From Carposina sasakii (lineage: Eukaryota; Arthropoda; Insecta; Lepidoptera; Carposinidae): a stretch of DNA of 64,000 nucleotides. The stretch is from assembly GCA_014607495.2 (NCBI GenBank), contig CP053175.1, forward strand, positions 124,001 to 188,000, given 5' to 3'. The notes under the pieces were generated by a model. It did no database searches. It was not told where the DNA came from and saw nothing but the letters and a program-made list of their open reading frames with translations. Below are positions 11,136 to 23,204 of this stretch, piece after piece. The translations under genes were made by a program, and so were the position numbers. Numbering within the stretch: the first letter of the stretch is position 1; every line of letters starts with the position of its first letter.

Positions 11136-12124
11136 ATATCCTTAAGAACACCGGAATAGAAATACAACTTAAATCACACGGACAAGTTTTACAATATACT
11201 TCATGACATGGTATAACGTTAGTTTATAGTTAAACTGAGTTTAAAACAACCCGATTGTCTGATTACGTAACTTGTAAAAGTAAAGCCAAAGTAATGCCAT
11301 AGATAAATCTCGAAAAATATAACCTTCCTTCTGGCGCAGTCAGGTAAAAATGTACATAAGTAAACAGATTGGTCGAATTATTATTTTTCTTTTGTCATTG
11401 GCGCATAATAGTAATAACCTCATTTACTAAAAGAAAAAAAAACGCAACATCGTAAAAAAAATTGACCCAGTCTCACGACTAAGACGCAATCCAATGAGAC
11501 CTCTCAAGCTTAAATGCGACAAGTCGTTTTAGTTCCAAATAAATAAACATACAAACATATGTGTCATTCGGGTAAAAGTAAGGGCATTACCGTTGTTGCC
11601 GGTAGAATTAATGTAGACTATTTCGACAGACAAGCAAATAAGCCATATCCAGTTTGTTCTTTCTTCATAATATATAACGAATTCAACCTGCCATAGTTCG
11701 GATGCCAGAGTTCAGAGCCAGAAGGTTCTTTTTGTTTCATTTTGTCCTATTGCCTTTTAAATATAGTTCTGGTACAAAATGACTTATGGTTCAAAGAAAA
11801 TGCTTTCTTTGCTTGGTTATGGTAAAAGATCACATATTTGTTAAACTTTCTGCTAATGATGTTTGGATCTTTGTTAGTCTTTTATGCTATATTTATTGTA
11901 TGGGTTTTGATGAAAATTGGCAGTTATATAGCTCATACATCAGACAATGTTTGGATATTTGCATTGCTACCTTTATTTTACGAAAAAAAACTATCCAACG
12001 GGTTGTAAAGAAACTCAAAATAGTCTTTGGCATACTCTAGTCTAGATCCTAGACGACTTGTCGCATTAGAACATCAGAGGTATCATTGGATTCGTGTTAG
12101 TCCTGAAAGTGACAATGCAATTAT
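11136..12124. other. No gene recognised between a hAT MITE and a family A copy
   Basis: AT-rich. The 84-codon frame at 11786-12040 starts with hydrophobic residues but lacks a signal-peptide pattern and any domain, and is not supported. Confidence 0.35.
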
Positions 12125-12345
12125 AAATGCAGCTTTTCTAGAATAAATCAGCTGCATCTCCTTCCGTACATATCGTAGGAGTCGACTAAGGAACTTGGTC
12201 ATTATTTCAGGCGATAAGCTAGCGACTTGTCAGTGAACATTGACATCTGTCCCCGCTATGCTAAACGTGGCTGAGGGATCTCCCTTATGATCATACAGTT
12301 CTGGCTACCCCATTACTGGAACACAGCCGTGTCTATATTTATTTA
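12125..12345 (+). repeat. Family A repeat, near full length
   Basis: 'cttttctagaataaatcagc' to 'acacagccgtgtctat'; both halves are present. Confidence 0.85.
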
Positions 12346-13222
12346 TGTATGTGTCAGGTACTGTAGCCGTACCGGATCAATTTGTTCCCATGTACCTACA
12401 GTCGACATGCGGAAAACAATCACTGCTTTGTGCCCTTTGACGTCACCGATATATTGCATTGGTGTTCCAGTGAAGATTGTGTTTGCACACCGAAGCCCTC
12501 AGGTCTTGACAAAATTGAGTCCAGATTGATCTATCCATGGTAGATAGGTACATATAAAATGCTTTATCCAGAATGACTGACGGACCAAAACAGTCTAAGC
12601 CGCTGATTTTAGAGACCTGAAGGTTGGGTAAGTATACAGGTGTTTGTGACAGCCAGGCAAATATTGATACAATGACTTCAGACCATGATTCTGAGGCGGA
12701 AAACACTGAAAATTTTCGTAGGGAAATTCCAAAATTTTCCGACACTTTTTTCATATTTTCAGGAAAAATATAGTTTAGTTCATTTAATTAGGCCTTAGAT
12801 AATGACTTAAAAAAAAAAATAACCATAAGATGATTTTAAAAAAAAAGTTGCCTTCAATAAAGTTCAAAAAACTGATAAACCCTAATGGAGAGTCAAAAAA
12901 CAGCAATGTGTCACACAATAACCAATAAGCCCATTAAATTAGTTACTGGATCGCTCAATACAATTTGCGCGGAGAGCAAAGATTACTGATAATCAAATCA
13001 AAAATCAATTTCCTGCGAGTTTTAACAATGTCGTATAACTCAATACAATAGTACTTGTTCAGCATTTCAGTATTCGCCTGGCTATCACCTACACCATGTA
13101 TATGAAATATATTAAAAATAACCTTATAAGTATTCAGGATTTTCCGAAATTACTACGGGAATACTTAGGTACCCATATGACGTCGTGTAATTAATCTATT
13201 TTCTTTTTGTATTCATTTTGTA
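12346..13222. other. Unassigned, possibly retroelement-derived
   Basis: 12400-12540 is GC-richer with overlapping frames on both strands (minus-strand 103 codons, 12443-12754). This is typical of decayed transposon coding sequence, but no family could be named. The rest is AT-rich and empty. Confidence 0.3.
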
Positions 13223-13426
13223 CACATTTATTCCCAGAACTACAGGATCACTAAGGACATCTTGGTGCCGCGTTTAGCACAGCGGGGTCAGATTTAAAGA
13301 TTAATGACATGTTGTTAGCTTATCACCTGATTAAACGCGCCCCTGAGTTCCTTAGTCGACTGGTACGACATGCACGGAAGGAGATGCACCTGATGTATTC
13401 TAGTGAAGTCTCGCATCAGCACAAGG
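13223..13426 (-). repeat. Family A repeat, near full length, reverse
   Basis: 'cccagaactacaggatcact' to 'gtctcgcatcagcaca'. Confidence 0.85.
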
Positions 13427-14405
13427 CTATTTATTTACCTTGCCTATAATAAAGCGGTGTTATGACAAAAACAATACCTATATAAACAAATCATAATAAT
13501 TCCTAAAGACGTAAATCTACTCTAAAACCAATTTAAAACCTCTCAGTTATAACCAATGCGTTTAAAACGAGTTGAAAATGAAGGAAATTCTAGGAGGAGT
13601 TACTATGACCAATGTTAGACTGCGGCGGCGTCATAAAGCGCGGTATAACCTAATTACTAGATGAAAACGGATACCATGTATGTGACATTGATTAATAAAC
13701 GTTGTTATACCACCTCCTGTTTGTATTTCCTTTGTGGTAGAAGCTCAGTATCCGCATCGATCCGGTCTAATCCAGTTGCAGGCGGATTAGAGCGGTTCAA
13801 ACCGGTTTAGGGGTGCGTAGTATGTAAGTTTATACGTACAGGAATATATTTGTATAATTTTTGTAATGTTATTCGCTCTTCGTTCGTTTTATTTACTTAA
13901 TTAATTGTGTGCAGACAAAGATAGCTGGACATATGTGCCTATTGGGAGAAGAGTCGATATACCGATATACAGTACTTGTAGGTACATCACGAGAAAGTTT
14001 TCATGGCCGGGCGTAGAAAAACCGCCAATTTATTGGAAGTAACAGTTTCGAAAAAAATGAAAGGATAATAATGAAATAAAAGTAGGAAGATGACGATGAT
14101 TTCATCTCGAATAAATGATTTGATTTCTTCTTGATTTCGAATCTCATACAATTACATACTATACTATAAGTATAGTATTTCTTATACCTAAATAATGTAA
14201 ATAGATATTATAACGCAATTATCATTGTTTTCTACGTTTCATATTTAAATGGAGGCACTAGCAGCTGGATATTAGCCGCTTTAAACCAGTTTCAACCAGT
14301 TCGCACTGGATAGCGTCATATGCACCAGTTGTTAGATGCACTGATGCATATTATGCATTTAATACAGAGGGAAATGCCATTTGATGACTGGTTTAATGGA
14401 ACATC

Positions 14406-14636
14406 CTTGCTAATGCGGGACTTCACTAGAATACATCAGCTGCATCTCCTTCCGTGCATATCGTAAGAGTCGACAACGGAATTGAGAGAAGGTCTCTCAG
14501 GCGATGAGCTATCAACTTGTCAATAAGCTTTTACATCTGGTCGCGCTGTGCTATACGTGATTGTAGGATTTCTTTGGTGATCCTGCAGTTCTGACTCTAC
14601 CACATATTTGTGAACACGGCCGTGTGTATACGTATG
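14406..14636 (+). repeat. Family A repeat, near full length
   Basis: 'gctaatgcgggacttcacta' to 'gaacacggccgtgtgtat'. It is followed at once by the reverse SINE at 14700. Confidence 0.85.
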
Positions 14637-14699
14637 CGTCTACCTAACTAGTTGGTAAAATTTCTAGATTTAGATAGTAGTATTTGTAAAATTTATTAA

Positions 14700-14900
14700 T
14701 AAAGAAATTGAAAATATTCCTCACCCGGGTGGGAATCGAACCCACGACCTCTGCATTCCGCGTGCCAGTGCTCTTACCACTGAGCCACCGGGTCAACTAC
14801 TCGGATGACGAATTTTACCATCTCTTTTTGAAATTACATTATTGGAAACGTTATTTTTGAATCCCTCAGCACAATGTTTTAATGATGAAACGATCAACCA
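14700..14900 (-). mobile_element. tRNA-like SINE (family E), reverse
   Basis: Reverse complement of the 5115 copy's tRNA-like part ('gtgggaatcgaacccac', 'tgagccaccgggtcaa') and of the shared leader, continuing into 'cctcagcacaatgttttaat'. A second tail fragment ('cctcacccg') lies at 14975-15000. Confidence 0.8.
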
Positions 14901-15002
14901 TATCCTAACGGATTATATTATGGAGAAGTGTTTTTATCTTAGTCAAGATATTATATATTATAAAATTATTAATAAAGAAATGGAAAAAATTCCTCACCCG
15001 TA

Positions 15003-15110
15003 GTATTTGTGCCCGAAAAACGGCGGTAGGCTCGTCTTTCACCACCTGGGACTTAATAGGCTACATAGTAAGTGGGTGTATAATTTCCACACGTCTGCCC
15101 AGCCTCTATA
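15003..15110 (+). repeat. Family W repeat
   Basis: 'aacggcggtaggctcgtctt' and 'ccacacgtctgcccagcctc'; related copies at 44525-44585 and 59325-59440. Confidence 0.6.
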
Positions 15111-15654
15111 CATGACAGTAGGTACGTGATTATGTAGGTATGTATATAATTAAAATTTTAACTAGAAACTTTTCATGGCACCCCTTAATTACACTCTTAC
15201 CTCTAAATATTCTCGTAATAACTAGGTTAACTGTGATAAAATTCCACATTAGGCATTAAGCTCGCCTTAGTAGCCTAGGTATTAAAAATTTTTGTGCAAT
15301 AAAACATTTAATCTATCTATCCATCATACTTCTTGCACTACGGTACACTAAAACCTTATTACACTTTAACGAGTCTTGAGAAAATCCAGCTCAAGACCAG
15401 CTGCAGCCGGATTGTTCTGGAAAATTCCAGAATTCACCGGAATATTCCGGCGGAGGAAGAAAAACACTGGTATTTCCTAAAACTGTGCTCGGGCGGGCTC
15501 CAATCAGGCGTTTTATGCAAACTGCTTTTCTATATAATCTACCGAATTGAGCGGAGATTTTTGGTAGGAAAATATGTTAGAAAAATATACTGTAGTGCTG
15601 ATAAAATAAGCCCGAAAGTATATTTCCAAACATCAATCAAAATTTTTACTGGTT

Positions 15655-15865
15655 ATGTTCCCAAAATTGGATAATCAGAACTGCATGATCACGAAAGGGA
15701 TGATACAGCCACATTTAGATACCAAAGCCAAATAAATGTATAATGAATATTCAAGCTAGCTCATCGCCTAAAAGAACGCCCCTGAGTTCCTTAGTCGACT
15801 CAAACAACGGGCACGGAAGGAGATGCAGCTGATGTATTCTAGTACCTAAAACCCCGTATAAGTAT
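15655..15865 (-). repeat. Family A repeat, reverse
   Basis: 'cccaaaattggataatcaga' to 'gatgtattctagtacc', ending in a diverged 'aaaccccgtataagtat'. Confidence 0.82.
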
Positions 15866-15899
15866 AGGCTACAGCATCAAATTCTAAACCACGATTTTC

Positions 15900-16190
15900 G
15901 TCGCTTAACAAAATTGATCGCAGTAATGTGATTCTTAAGCGCGATTAAAGCTATTCATGTTATAATCAAGTCGAGTAAAAATGGCGGCCGCGGCGACATT
16001 AAGCCCCTCTCCTACATTTTAATTTCTCACTAATGTTGCAAAAACAGACCCCTGTTCTCAGCATATAGTGATAAACCAGAAGCCGCGTTCTCTTGTTAAA
16101 TTTACGGATTATCGCTGATGGTGATAGCTTAGGTTTTCTAGGAGTGTTGTGCTGTTTTATAGCGGCAGTTACGGATCTTTTCACATGTCA
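15900..16190. other. Repeat-free block with a YY1/Pho-like site
   Basis: A stretch without recognised repeats. 15977-15987 reads 'aaaatggcggc', matching the AANATGGCGGC-type core of YY1/Pho sites, followed by a CG-rich 'cgcggcgacattaagcccct'. It might be a conserved regulatory element in a long 5' intron. The minus-strand frame here (15999-16184) has no recognisable product. Confidence 0.3.
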
Positions 16191-16769
16191 GCACGGTAAA
16201 GACAGCTGCGATGAAAAATTAATATCCCAATATTCTAAAAATCTCACTCGCTTTCACATAAAATAAACTTATTAGGCACATAATAATATATTTGAGTTAT
16301 TTTCGTCAATCTAAGATATTATTTCCATATAGATTAACAACTAACAACAAAAATTCATGGATTCAGGTGCGGTTCAAATTACAAAAATTGTACCTGCATC
16401 AGATGAAGTCGTATTGACATTTAAAGTTAAAATTCCTTTGTGTTACAAAATAATGTAAAATTTGCTGTTTCTAGTCATACCTAAATGAAACGTAGAACTA
16501 TTGCATACTCCGCCGCCGGCTTGAAGTACGTAGAGCAACTTATTTTATAACAACTTACTTTACGATCGTTTGCGGCTTCTGGAGTGTAAGTCCATGTTAA
16601 TTATATTCATGACATTCAAAGGAGGTTTGACTACAGGCTGATGTTTTACAAAATATAGGCATTTCTTTTTTGTACAAAATAACATGAATCTCATCGTTTC
16701 CAGGGGCTAATAAGTATTTTTTAAATATTGTTGGTGCTACAGATTTCTCAATTTAAAAAATACTGTGTT

Positions 16770-16890
16770 CTCGAAACTATACCCTCAAAATTGGTCAGAA
16801 GTGGCACCATGTGGTTCTATCGGTCCTTGGTGTTCTGCCTACCCCGTAAGGGATAAAGGCGTAGGTATATATATATGTATGTGTTCCCGA
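16770..16890 (+). repeat. Family I repeat
   Basis: 'accctcaaaattggtcagaa' to 'cgtaagggataaaggcgta', ending in a (TA/TG)n tail, then a family A copy. Confidence 0.85.
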
Positions 16891-17055
16891 AATGGGGTAG
16901 ACAGAACTGCAGGATCGTAAAGGAGTTTCCACCGCCACGTATAGCATAGCGAGGACAGAATAGATGTTAATGGTCAGTGACAAGTTGCTAGATTATCGCC
17001 TGATTATTATCCCGACTATCTTAGTCGACTCTTACGACATTCACGGAAGGAGATT
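16884..17055 (-). repeat. Family A repeat, reverse
   Basis: 'cccgaaatggggtagacaga' to 'ttcacggaaggagat'; the stem-loop end is lost. It directly adjoins a family I repeat. Confidence 0.82.
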
Positions 17056-17639
17056 TAATTTATATTTATATGAAACTTATAAGTTAGTTAGTTTTACCTA
17101 AATAGTTTCGATATAATTATTATCATTTACCAATTTAACGCTATGAAATTAGAAACATCTTTTATTTTTCTAAGTAACACATTTAAATTTAAATTTTAAG
17201 TAAGTGTAAGTAAATAAACAAAAAAATTGTGTCATGTAAATGGTCCTTTATAGACAGACTTATAAATTAATAGGTAGCTCTTGTTTTCAAAACAAAGTTA
17301 AAAATTCATAAATCACATTACAACAAGAAAGAACGCAACAAAGTTGACCTAACACACCTCGTTTTAGTTAGTCTCCTGAAGAAGGCGCTAGTGTGTTATA
17401 ATTCTAACAATGGTTCATACAAAAAGATCACTTACATAAAAAAACCGTATGACATCGTTGTTATAATGACCTATGTTTGTCCCTGTTCCCAACGGTAGGC
17501 TAAACAAATTAGATTTCATTAATCCAAAATCGAGTTTATTATTTTTAATGTCTATCACTGAGGTTTAATTTTTTTGTATACATATTAAATCGTTACTTTT
17601 TTTTAGGGTTTCTATCCGATGGGCTCTGGATTAAACCCT

Positions 17640-18036
17640 ATTTTGCCTGAGCGTCCGTCTGTTCATCTGTCACCAGACTGTATCTCATGAACCGTGATAG
17701 CTAGACAGTTGAAATATCTAAGGGGGGTTCCTATACAATAAACATGACTTTTTGGCCATTATTATAGATTATTTTAGTTAAAGGTCAGGTCAAGAGTAAC
17801 CGACGAGCGGTGCAAAGTAGAATCTACTTTGCACGCTCTTCCTGATGAAGCGAATAAGGTGTCTCAGGACCGTGGCAAATGGAGATCCGTGATCTCTGCC
17901 TGCGTGTCTCTGTGAATAAATAAATAAATAAGTACTACTCCAGGAAATAGGCGTGATTTTATGTACGTATGTATTATAAGATAATGATAATAGAACCATT
18001 CGTGCGCGAGTCCGACTCGCACTTGGCCGGTTTTTT
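17640..18036 (+). mobile_element. Lepidopteran tail repeat with a nested LINE end
   Basis: 'tatctcatgaaccgtgatag' (17672) and 'gcgagtccgactcgcacttg' (18007) are the two ends of a common repeat. Between them, 17775-17945 carries an inserted piece encoding 'QDRGKWRSVISACVSL' and a stop, then (AAAT)n. This looks like the last codons and tail of a LINE ORF2. Confidence 0.7.
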
Positions 18037-19253
18037 ATTACGTTTGTCACATTGTTTGTCCCTTGGCTACCATTGTTGTGTGTGTTTTTTTTTATTACCA
18101 GCCAGACCACACGGTTATTTGGCCATAATCTGTTTAATTATTTTACGTGTAAATAAATAGGGCCTGCAATTTACGGGGTAACGTTTCAACATATTTGATT
18201 TAGGCTGTCATAATAAATGTAAAAAAAAATATCGCCAATGTTACTTTTTTTCGCTACCAGTCTTTGTATGACGTTTATGTCCGTGAAGCGGTTGTAGGCT
18301 CACCACCACACAATTAACTATAATTCTTGAAATTCTGCATACATAAAACATAAAATCAAAGTCGGTAAGATGAATCTTACCCACTTTATCCCATCTATTA
18401 AATCTGTTCCAACCTAAATCTCCAAAATCTCCGCAAATGAATGTAATTTTCCAATTGTCACCCTATTCTATCAAACACGACCACATAACGTCCTTGGCTG
18501 GAGGAAATACAACGTGGAGGTGTCCTCAACATTTGCTTTAAACTACTCGACAACATCAACATGTATATGTACTCGTATGTACCCAGTGTCACTCTTACGA
18601 CAAAGACGAATCGACAAGCCGTTGGCTCTACTAGAGCGTGCCAAAAAAATTTACATACACCTATTTGAGGTAAAAAAACCCGACTTCGTCAGTATTTTTA
18701 TGTACCCAGTGTAATTCTCACAGCTAAACCGAATCTAAACCTCTCAAGGTTAAAGCAACAAAACGTTAATAACGGTTACTTACATACATATACTCGAAAA
18801 CATAGCCCTCCTTCTGGCACAGTCAAATAAAAAAATGTAATAAAGGCATGATTTGGCGTACGTATGGCCGCTATATGACGGCACTGCTAAACCTACTCAG
18901 AAAACCAAAGTTTAACGCTTCAATTTATTCAAAAGCGCATTATTTTACTGTCCTCTACGACATACATGACCCTAAACCTTTCTCTAATTATCTCAGCTCC
19001 TTATTGTAAATACTTCATATAAGACAGCTGGGTCGACCGCAGTGGTCTTGTGCCGAGAGTACATGATAATATGTCTCAGTCTACGCAGTACGTTCAGAAA
19101 CGCTCCTCTTGGGTAAATAGGGATGTGAAAAGATTTTTTGGTTTTTATCGATAAAAATACGATGTGTTGGACAGCCGATACGGTGTACTTGGTAGTGATC
19201 CTGTGACCCTGCTTACGACGCAATAAGACCTTAGGGATCTTAGTGTGGGACTA

Positions 19254-20892
19254 GTGTCCAGTATTAGCTACAAAAATAGGGGTAAGGTTACTACCTTGCT
19301 AAAAATTTCAGAATGTTGGGAAACATTACATAAATTTGTCAATTTCCACATAATCCAATGTGTGGAAAAAATTTTATTGAAGGCAAATGTTCAAAAATCG
19401 GTTTTTTAGTTTTCCAGCTAAACGGTAAGTTCTATCATGAAAATAGGTGAGACAAAAATTATTCATCATCCAATTATCTACAAAAATTACTTTTTTTTAA
19501 GAATCGCCATTTCGGAGATATAGCGATGCAAAATGTTGAAAAAGTTGTGTTATTCATAATATGCACACGTTTCCGCGCCACCAACTCTTGGATGAATATA
19601 TTTTTGATTGTTGTTCAGCTTTCCCAGGTTTTAAAAAATACATTTTTTTCGGTTGGCGTTGACAGTAAGTAATTAGTTTATCTGCTTTTTCAAAATGCCA
19701 AAATCATTCTTATTTCTAATGCAGTACTGGTTGCAACACGACTCAGCATTTTTCAGGAGAGGTAAAAAATCAGTTTTGAAATTGTTTGAGAGACAAGATT
19801 TAGTTGATTGTGCTATTACGTTTTCAAAGAAAATACTTCATAATATCACCAACGGAATTCGCTTTCTTCTTTCCGTTTAGACAAAAAAAATTAGCTTAGA
19901 TAAGTTTGATACTTATCTTTTGCAAAAAATACGTAAAAAAACGACAATTAGCGTCTTCCTCCACCTCTGCTTCTGCTTATTAACAACTATTTGTATATTA
20001 TCAAGTCAAGTTGTCGGTAATAAACTAAACCCAGAAGACTGGGGTTGGAGTTAATTACAATATATGAACCAGTTAACTTTACTCCCTCCTGCACCGGAAA
20101 AACTCCTCAATTCAATTTTTTCAATTGCAAAACGGGGTGTAAGCTAAATGCGGCTGTAAAAAAGTTGGGTTATTTTGTTCATTAGCAGTACGTTCGAGGC
20201 CATCGTGCTCCAATGTTCAATCGCCAGAAGAAGAGGATTCTTACGATATAGGCGAGGAGACTCTGATGCATCGCTCTTTGAACAATTTATTTGTACCCAG
20301 CAGGAAGAAGAAGAATAAGAAGAAGAAGAAGAAGAAGAAGAAGGAGAAAATGCAAGACAGTATGGATTATGTTCCATTAAACGAGAAATCTATCAGACGA
20401 ATAATTTTTTCAATTTACTCATTATACACCGCTCTTGTCATTTACTTGTACCATTTTAAATTTAATAAAATAGTTTTAACTAGAACCACAATAAATCGTG
20501 GAATAGGCCTACCGGGGAAACCATAAAAAAAACGCGTCGTACACTACCTCACGGGTGGCGCGGAAACGTTGCATATTATGAATAACACAACTTTTTCAAC
20601 ATTTTGCATCGCTATATCCGAAATGGCGATTCTTAGGAAAAAAAGTGTAGAACAATTTTTGTAGATAATTGGATGATGAATAATTTTTGTCTCACCTATT
20701 TTCTGTGAACTTACCGTTTAGCTGAAAACTCAAAAAACCGATTTTTGCAACATTTGACCTTCAATAAAAAATTTTCCACACATTGGATTGATGTGGATAA
20801 TTGCAAATTGTATGTAATGGTGTTCCCAACATTCATGCAAATTTTTAGCAAGGGAATTAATGTAACCTTGAATGTCTATTTTGACTGGACTA
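19254..20892. mobile_element. 1.6-kb foldback element with about 320-bp inverted ends
   Basis: The ends, about 19254-19583 and 20553-20892, are imperfect inverted repeats of roughly 320 bases; 'gtccagt' near the left end pairs with 'actggac' at the right. The element interrupts another repeat (family H, 'cttagtgtgggactagg...'), whose halves lie at about 19225-19253 and 20893-20945, and TA appears on both sides. The roughly 970-bp middle has an AAG microsatellite and only short open frames (a 61-residue frame at 19695-19880 begins MPKSFLFLMQYW) without a recognised transposase. It is a large non-autonomous TIR element of unknown superfamily. Confidence 0.8.
20302..20347 (+). repeat. (AAG)n microsatellite
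   Basis: A GAA/AAG run inside the foldback element. It produces lysine-rich and, on the minus strand, serine-rich spurious frames. Confidence 0.9.
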
Positions 20893-20951
20893 TAGGTTAA
20901 TGTGTTGTGAAGTGTGTGAATATTTATTTGTTACCTAGTGGTTAATACACA

Positions 20952-21022
20952 CATACATTAGCCTATTGCAGTCCACTGCTGGACGTATACGTAGGGCACG
21001 CTACAAGGCTACTGCCATATGA
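20952..21022 (-). mobile_element. LINE 3'-end fragment, reverse
   Basis: 'cctattgcagtccactgctg' to 'acaaggctactgcca'. Confidence 0.7.
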
Positions 21023-21719
21023 GAAAAACTCTATTTACCTTAAACAATGTTCAAATTCTTTAGTAATAACAAACATGAACAACCTATAAAAATGTCTCTA
21101 ACAATAGCATAAAAAATAATACGCCTTCAATATGATTCCAATCATAAAATCGTAACTAAGACCTATCACGTGTGCAATCACCCACAAACACATACCCATA
21201 AACACCGACAACAAACACCCGTAATGTACTCTCATCAAACAGATAAACACAATAAACGGTATCGGCATTACCCTGTACAGGGTGGTGTGCGCATTGATAT
21301 CGACGTTATGTGCCGAATGTGGCTGTAAATGAGCGAGGCTAATGCTCTGTGTACACGGTGCGAGTAGGTTCGCATAAAGTACAATAAAACAATTTAACGG
21401 TTAGTTACTGTTTATGTAGAGTAGAAGTTTGTTCACAATTCTACCTATTGATACGGTTCATTTACTTTTATTTATTTATTTATTTATTTGGTATTAGGAA
21501 GACCAACAGCTACATTAAGGCAATAATAACAACAATATAGTGACATACGGTAAACAAAATCAATAGAGGAAGTGTCTATTTATCTGTACTATAGAAAAAA
21601 TTTGAATATGTCTGTCTATCTAAAAAGTAAATTATGTCTTCTATTATAATTTATTAGGTATCAATGTGGAAAACTTAGGATTAACACAAACTCTTAAGGC
21701 TTGTGTTCACGAAAGAGAT

Positions 21720-21890
21720 ACTACAACCACGTTTAGGATAGCAGAGTTAGATATGAAAGATCAGTGCCAAGTGTCTAGCTTGTCGTATGAGAGAACGCCT
21801 CTAAGTTCCTTACGAGTAGTCGACCTTGTGACTTGTATGAGAGGAGATACAGCTAATGTACTCTAGTAAAGCCCCGCATCAGCACAGAAC
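21720..21890 (-). repeat. Family A repeat, reverse
   Basis: 'cacgtttaggatagcagagt' to 'agccccgcatcagcacag'. An unrelated-looking frame across it (21666-21866) is not a gene. Confidence 0.8.
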
Positions 21891-22350
21891 TATATGCTAT
21901 TACGAGTACTTTAACAATTTGTGACTAAAATTGTAACTAGTCTCGTGTGACCAAGTCATTACAAATGTCATTATTTATCGAGTATTCAGCCTAAGTAACT
22001 CAGTGTTGTGTTTGTATGCTGGCAGCACATTATTTCAATGGCAGAATGAAATGAAATGGGCATAGGTGATTTAGTATTTAGGGCTTATAATCATAGGAAT
22101 CGTAGGTAGGAAGGTAAACGGGGAAAGCTCTATGGTTGTGTATCAAGATTCCAATGGCCTCATAATCTCATTATCCGATTTTAAGATTCCATAAAATGTC
22201 ACTAAGCCATACCCTAGAAAGTTAGACATCGTTAGCTGGTCGTGAAAACTTTTGTGAAGTTAAAGTAATTATTTTGCAGGATAATTATCTATAATAAAAG
22301 GTATCTAAATAAGTAAAATCATATAGTAGACAATATTTTTCCTACATATA

Positions 22351-23060
22351 TGACCTTTTTATGCCAAAATTAAACCTATAAAAGTTACCATTATATATAA
22401 GAGCCATCTCGACAATCGACAACAAAACATCGACTCTATACATCACTTTTTTATCCAAGTGGGTCAACTAAACCCTAAATCAGGCCCTTGAGATAGTATC
22501 TCCAGACCCTTCTAAGTGGACGCACAAGTACTATGCAAGGCTAGACTTTATCTAAGGGTTAAGTTATAATAAGCAATATACAGGGTGTAACTAAAAGGGT
22601 ATGTTAAGCAAAAAGCTATGTAAATAGCCCACCGAATGGAACCTATCGACGAAAGTTTAGAATCGATATCACATGTTTATATTTCCAGATACCATGGAGA
22701 ATTTAGCTATGACCTTTTTATGCCAAAATTAAACCTATAAAAGTTAACATTATCGATAAGAGCCATCTCGACAATCGACAACAAAACATCGACTCTATAC
22801 ATTACTTTTTTATCCAAGTGGGTCAACTAAACCCTAAATCAGGCCCTTGAGATAGTATCTCCAGACCCTTCTTAGTGGACGCACAAGTACTATGCAAGGC
22901 TAGACTTTATCTAAGGGTTAGGTTATAATAAGCAATATACAGGGTGTAACAAAAAGGGTATGTTAAGCGAAAAGCTATGTAAATAGCCCACCGAAAGGAA
23001 CCTATCGACGAAACTTTATAATCGAAATCACATGTTTATTTTTCCAGATAGTATGGAGAA
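22351..23060 (+). repeat. Tandem duplication with 359-bp period
   Basis: The sequence starting 'gaccttttta' at about 22352 recurs at 22711 with few differences for about 350 bases. Each copy ends in the left part of a family C MITE. The first copy is cut off after 'atggagaattta' at about 22705; the second runs on into the complete MITE (22938-23201). The simplest reading is that a MITE inserted and the flank plus its left part were then duplicated. Confidence 0.9.
22579..22705 (+). mobile_element. Family C MITE, left part only
   Basis: It begins 'tacagggtgtaac' and matches the left half of the complete copy at 22938-23201. Its right boundary is the junction of the 359-bp tandem duplication. 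Confidence 0.85.
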
Positions 23061-23201
23061 TTCCTAACCAACTCAGGAATGTTCATACAATCTTGAAAAA
23101 TGAACATGTGATTTCGAGTCTCAAATTTTGGAAATAGGTTTTCTATAGTGGGCTATTTACATATCTTTTCGCTTAACATACCCTTTCTGTTACACCCTGT
23201 A
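22938..23201. mobile_element. Family C palindromic MITE, complete (264 bp)
   Basis: It starts 'tacagggtgtaac' and ends 'gttacaccctgta', with inverted repeats covering most of the element, so the transcript would fold into one long hairpin. It is flanked by TA-rich sequence as expected for Tc1/mariner-type insertion. It has the same length as the copy at 63332-63595. Confidence 0.88.
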
Positions 23202-23204
23202 TAA

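Noticed and set aside
12443..12754. 103-codon minus-strand frame as a retrotransposon protein
   Set aside because: The sequence has a transposon-like feel, but I could not match any conserved motif, so no family is claimed.
14720..14800. A tRNA gene on the minus strand
   Set aside because: Same SINE family, with the shared leader and tail; no clean cloverleaf.
20144..20526. Ser-rich and Lys-rich frames on opposite strands
   Set aside because: Both arise from the AAG microsatellite inside the foldback element.
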